Shown one piece after another: positions 6,636-6,697 of a stretch of DNA of 6,697 bases. Source of the DNA: Methylophilaceae bacterium UBA5127 (GTDB lineage Bacteria > Pseudomonadota > Gammaproteobacteria > Burkholderiales > Methylophilaceae); assembly GCA_002414145.1 (NCBI GenBank), contig DHYP01000042.1, positions 1,124 through 7,820 on the forward strand, written 5' to 3'. Position numbers and translations under genes: made by a program. Position 1 is the stretch's first letter, and each line of letters begins with the position of its first letter. Below the pieces are notes generated by a model. That model had not been told where the DNA came from. It saw only the letters and a list, made by a program, of their open reading frames with translations, and made no database searches.

Positions 6636-6697
6636 ATGAGTCAATTTGCTTTTTTCTTCCCTGGTCAGGGCTCTCAATCTGTAGGTATGATGTCTTG
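6636..6697 (+). CDS. fabD: Malonyl-CoA:ACP transacylase (FabD), N-terminal part
   Basis: Partial gene: 20 codons from ATG 6636 to the right edge, where it is cut. The residues MSQFAFFFPGQGSQSVGMMS contain the FPGQGSQ signature near the N-terminus of malonyl-CoA:ACP transacylases, which load malonyl groups onto acyl carrier protein and so supply the substrate of FabH. GGAA (6623-6626) lies 9 bases before the ATG. The position directly after fabH is the standard order in this cluster; fabG, acpP and fabF would be expected beyond the edge, but that is not visible. The catalytic Ser-His pair lies outside the window. Confidence 0.93.
   Translation, partial: MSQFAFFFPGQGSQSVGMMS

Overview
The window looks like an ordinary chromosomal segment of a moderately AT-rich betaproteobacterium. 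The L32 protein with its [13 protein letters not shown] start, the yceD-rpmF-plsX-fabH-fabD order and a two-subunit pyruvate carboxylase all fit a methylotroph of the Methylophilaceae (Methylotenera/Methylophilus-like). That family placement is an inference from protein style and gene content; no taxonomic marker is present.

Layout: the left half is read on the minus strand. A divergent intergenic region (3510-3657) drives leftward a biotin carboxylase subunit (pycA-type, 3509-2091, GTG start), then a carboxyltransferase/biotin-carrier subunit (pycB/oadA-type, 2064-214), then the first 53 codons of a Maf/YceF nucleotide pyrophosphatase (160 to beyond the left edge). The right half is read on the plus strand: yceD (DUF177), rpmF (ribosomal protein L32), plsX (acyl-ACP:phosphate acyltransferase), fabH (ketoacyl-ACP synthase III) and the first 20 codons of fabD, which runs off the right edge. 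Coding density is high, and no gene-free stretch exceeds 150 bases.

Function: the left pair should make oxaloacetate from pyruvate, CO2 and ATP, an anaplerotic step. The right cluster is the classic ribosome/lipid cluster: an rRNA-linked protein, a 50S protein, and the enzymes that start phospholipid and fatty acid synthesis. The most informative non-coding signals are a good sigma70-type promoter just ahead of rpmF, a GC-rich hairpin between rpmF and plsX that may reduce read-through, and a long perfect AT-rich hairpin that buries the Shine-Dalgarno sequence of maf. I see no mobile element, CRISPR array, RNA gene or convincing unknown system.
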